Source: Candidatus Poseidoniaceae archaeon (lineage in GTDB: Archaea; Thermoplasmatota; Poseidoniia; Poseidoniales; Poseidoniaceae). Taken from it: DNA of 7,825 nucleotides. Location of the stretch: contig DUKK01000011.1 in assembly GCA_013329355.1 (NCBI GenBank), positions 1 through 7,825 of the forward strand, in the 5' to 3' direction. Made by a program: the position numbers and the translations under genes. How positions within the stretch are numbered: position 1 is the first letter of the stretch; the number at the start of each line of letters is the position of its first letter. Below are positions 6,861-7,825 of the stretch, in pieces. The notes under the pieces are model-generated. The model had not been told where the DNA came from. It saw only the letters and a program-made list of their open reading frames with translations, and made no database searches.

Positions 6861-7825
6861 CACAGGAAACCAAATGCATCCTGTGCTTGGGAGAATGTGT
6901 ATATCATGATGGGTACAATAATTATACCCATGCCGTGACTGCGGCGAATACCTACCCTTGGGGGAATCAGTCCAAGAATTGTCCCGATTATGAGCACTCC
7001 AATCCCAATAAAACCGGTAGTAAACCAAACCAATGCACTAACAAATATGATTACACCCATAACCATCTGTTGTAATGGTATTGCGGCATGCAATCTAAGC
7101 ATCCCTTTGCCAACGACACGCATAATCGGCATCGCCATCAAACCAGCAGCAATCGTGACTGCAATCAGCCTGACAAAATCGGCAGTTGGTTCAGCCGAAG
7201 ACCAATTGTCAATTGGATACATCATCTTTAGGGCAAGAGTTGCACCTGACCTAGACCTGCCGATTATGTAAAGGAAGCCCAGAACCATCACAGTTACTGC
7301 AGTGTTAACCGCAGAAAGAATTGCAATCACCTCTAAATCTTGCTTAGTTTGTGGTCCCTCAACTCCTCCTTCTGCTTCAGACAGGGCAATTTCCAGCAAC
7401 TCTTCATCAGTCATTTCGGTTAATCTGCGAGTTTCCCAATCCATACCAAAGCCTTCCTTACCCTGAACTTTGGCCGCGACATTTCTGCCGCCCATGACCA
7501 GAACTGTGGCTTGAGATGCGGTCATACCTGGTAAAACTCCCATTGAGGCACCCGCAACACCAGACCAGAAACAGGGCACTAGTAACGGCTTAGCCGGTGG
7601 CAGTGACCAATCCTCATTTTGCGGGGGGATGTGGGAGGTTGTTGCGTAAATGTCGAGTAAATTGGCGATTCCAAATAATCCTGCGAGACTTGGGAGCAGC
7701 AGACTAGCATCGGGTATCCCAACAGGTGAGCGCGCCGGAAGGCTGAATACTGCCCATCCATAGAAACCTGACAACAAAAAAAAGCCAGTAGCGGCAATGA
7801 AGCCAGCAAATCTGCTATCGGCTGC
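6860..7825 (-). CDS. TctA-like (DUF112/COG1784-type) permease, N-terminal part cut by window edge
   Basis: Polytopic membrane protein; the frame stays open to the end of the window, leaving the last 321 residues visible (numbered here from the edge). A TTG at 7777 gives an apparent start, but the hydrophobic helix reads through it (GFIAATGFFLLSGFYG), so it is internal. Family marks are GASMGVLPGMTASQA (92-106), like the PG-containing substrate loop of tripartite tricarboxylate transporter TctA subunits; an IGRSRSGA block (188-195); and a final GLIPPRVGIRRSHGMG (285-300) typical of the archaeal branch. Hydrophobic segments lie near 5-28, 39-59, 80-111, 164-189, 218-237, 248-271, 273-290 and 298-312. 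TctA members import carboxylates with TctB and a periplasmic TctC. Neither is visible here, and the archaeal branch may work alone on an unknown substrate. An acidic loop at 121-163 is unusual. The stop overlaps the promoter region of the surface-protein gene. Confidence 0.82.
   Translation of the reverse strand, partial: AADSRFAGFIAATGFFLLSGFYGWAVFSLPARSPVGIPDASLLLPSLAGLFGIANLLDIYATTSHIPPQNEDWSLPPAKPLLVPCFWSGVAGASMGVLPGMTASQATVLVMGGRNVAAKVQGKEGFGMDWETRRLTEMTDEELLEIALSEAEGGVEGPQTKQDLEVIAILSAVNTAVTVMVLGFLYIIGRSRSGATLALKMMYPIDNWSSAEPTADFVRLIAVTIAAGLMAMPIMRVVGKGMLRLHAAIPLQQMVMGVIIFVSALVWFTTGFIGIGVLIIGTILGLIPPRVGIRRSHGMGIIIVPIMIYTFSQAQDAFGFL

Noticed and set aside
6990..7271. Plus-strand open frame opposite the permease gene
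   Set aside because: It looks hydrophobic only because it mirrors transmembrane codons of the minus-strand permease, whose family motifs are clear.
7775..7777. TTG as the true start of the permease gene
   Set aside because: The reading frame continues upstream to the window edge as an unbroken hydrophobic helix, and the family is longer than the 305 residues this start would give.
7579..7809. Second minus-strand frame overlapping the permease
   Set aside because: It is out of frame with the TctA-like protein and reads as Ser/Gln-rich noise with no family signature.
1..7825. CRISPR array, tRNA, insertion sequence or prophage signs
   Set aside because: I found no evenly spaced direct repeats, cloverleaf-like segments, transposase motifs or terminal inverted repeats. 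The gene order looks like an ordinary chromosomal stretch.

Overview
The window looks like a piece of an archaeal genome, most likely a planktonic marine euryarchaeote of the Marine Group II / Poseidoniales type (Thermoplasmatota). This is inferred, not proven. The clues are a very large surface protein that combines lamin-tail domains, a phospholipase D-type catalytic module, acidic DxDxDG repeats, one C-terminal membrane anchor and a short cytoplasmic tail rich in Trp, Tyr and acidic residues. An archaeal-style TATA-like element with a Shine-Dalgarno sequence precedes it, and there is a TctA-like permease of the archaeal type. No rRNA, tRNA, CRISPR array or insertion sequence is visible.

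All four genes lie on the minus strand and are closely packed, so transcription runs from high to low coordinates. First (7825 to 6860) comes the C-terminal part of a TctA-like permease, cut by the window edge. A 51-base gap (6809-6859) with a good promoter and ribosome-binding-site candidate leads into the 1660-residue surface protein (6808 to 1826). A short gap holding a small inverted repeat next to a T-rich stretch leads to a seven-helix Bax inhibitor-1/YccA-type membrane protein (1779 to 1030). Last is an isopenicillin N synthase-like Fe(II)/2-oxoglutarate oxygenase (958 to 8).

The centrepiece is the surface protein: signal peptide, six lamin-tail-type repeats, two intact HxK(x)4D phosphodiesterase half-sites, thrombospondin-3-like calcium-binding repeats, one transmembrane helix and a roughly 90-residue tail. 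It reads as a cell-anchored extracellular phosphodiesterase (nuclease or phospholipase) on a long stalk. The stalk is rich in N-glycosylation sequons and its middle has no cysteine, whereas the region around the catalytic domains has cysteines and no sequons. The neighbours share no obvious pathway. A carboxylate permease, an ion-leak or stress membrane protein and a small-molecule oxygenase could be co-transcribed with it, but nothing in the sequence proves a functional link.
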